The notes beneath the pieces were generated by a model. That model was not told where the DNA came from, did no database searches, and saw only the letters and a program-made list of their open reading frames with translations. The position numbers were made by a program, and so were the translations under genes. A stretch of DNA of 37,500 nt from Deinococcus metallilatus (GTDB lineage: Bacteria; Deinococcota; Deinococci; Deinococcales; Deinococcaceae). Below, in pieces: positions 37,297 to 37,500 of this stretch. The DNA lies in NCBI RefSeq assembly GCF_004758605.1, contig NZ_CP038512.1, forward strand, positions 605,001-642,500, read 5' to 3'. The number at the start of each line of letters is the position of its first letter. Positions within the stretch are counted from its first letter, which is position 1.

Positions 37297-37500
37297 TTAC
37301 CTGGGGAAGCAGCCCGCTGGCTTCACGATCCTGACGGTGCTGGCGGGATGACGCTCCAGGGCCGCCGCCGGGCGAACCGGACGGGCGACCAGATTCCCGC
37401 CGCAGTTCGGGCAGACCCGCGACAGCTTCCCGGCGCACTCGTCACAGAAGGTGCATTCGAAGGTGCAGATGTTCGCCCCGGCCTGCTCTGCCGGAAGAGC
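37297..37500 (-). CDS. Partial zinc-ribbon protein, DUF1272-like
   Basis: This gene enters from the right edge and its start lies outside the window. The 67 visible residues contain ICTFECTFCDECAGKL and RVCPNCGGNLVARPVRP. The cysteine pattern CxFxCxFCxxC followed by CPNCGG matches the DUF1272 family of small zinc-binding proteins from memory. The tail (about 25 residues, ending AGCFPR) is variable in the family. The cysteine pairs suggest one or two structural zinc ions. The biochemical role of the family is unknown to me. Confidence 0.8.
   Translation of the reverse strand, partial: ALPAEQAGANICTFECTFCDECAGKLSRVCPNCGGNLVARPVRPAAALERHPASTVRIVKPAGCFPR

Overview
The window is chromosomal DNA from a high-GC Deinococcus-type bacterium. 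Three things point there. Coding sequence is strongly biased to G or C at third positions. There is a futalosine-pathway menaquinone gene (mqnB). Many genes also have a TANNNT -10 box about 6 bases before the start codon, the layout of Deinococcus leaderless transcripts. No phage, insertion sequence, CRISPR array or clear transfer boundary was seen. The species cannot be named from the sequence alone.

Layout: tRNA-His and tRNA-Leu (62-269) come first, then the trigger factor gene. A type II fatty-acid synthesis cluster follows (fabH, fabD, fabG, acpP, fabF; 1992-6807). It is interrupted by an independent small unit coding for a 47-residue basic membrane peptide under a strong leader hairpin. 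Polyphosphate kinase comes next (6959-9097). Then there is a divergent pair: a 55-residue secreted peptide with two copies of GANDYGIL (minus strand) and a 630-residue TPR/winged-helix/BTAD regulator (plus strand), with only 22 bp between their start codons. After that come pcp, mutM, pdxH, an NfeD-like/flotillin pair, an Ohr-type peroxidase, mqnB, two small unknown minus-strand genes, tdh, trpS behind a classical tryptophan attenuator, dnaJ and prs.

From 23112 on: a large membrane protein of unknown function, a two-domain VOC dioxygenase-like protein, a secreted beta-propeller-like protein, a small Rieske ferredoxin, a small membrane protein read behind an overlapping heptapeptide uORF, a secreted subtilisin-type protease, an SDR oxidoreductase, an App1-type phosphatase, a very long RNase R with AT-hook-like repeats and a structured leader, exonuclease III, small unknowns, a methyltransferase and a truncated DUF1272-type zinc protein at the right edge.

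Most genes are housekeeping. The observations most worth following are the secreted peptide/TPR regulator pair (9155-11237), a candidate peptide-sensing circuit; the Trp leader peptide and attenuator before trpS (19474-19595); the rnr leader that pairs with the rnr Shine-Dalgarno (34716-34849); the orphan small membrane peptide unit (4792-5117); and the palindromes at fabH and acpP. All functions are read from sequence motifs. No database search was run.
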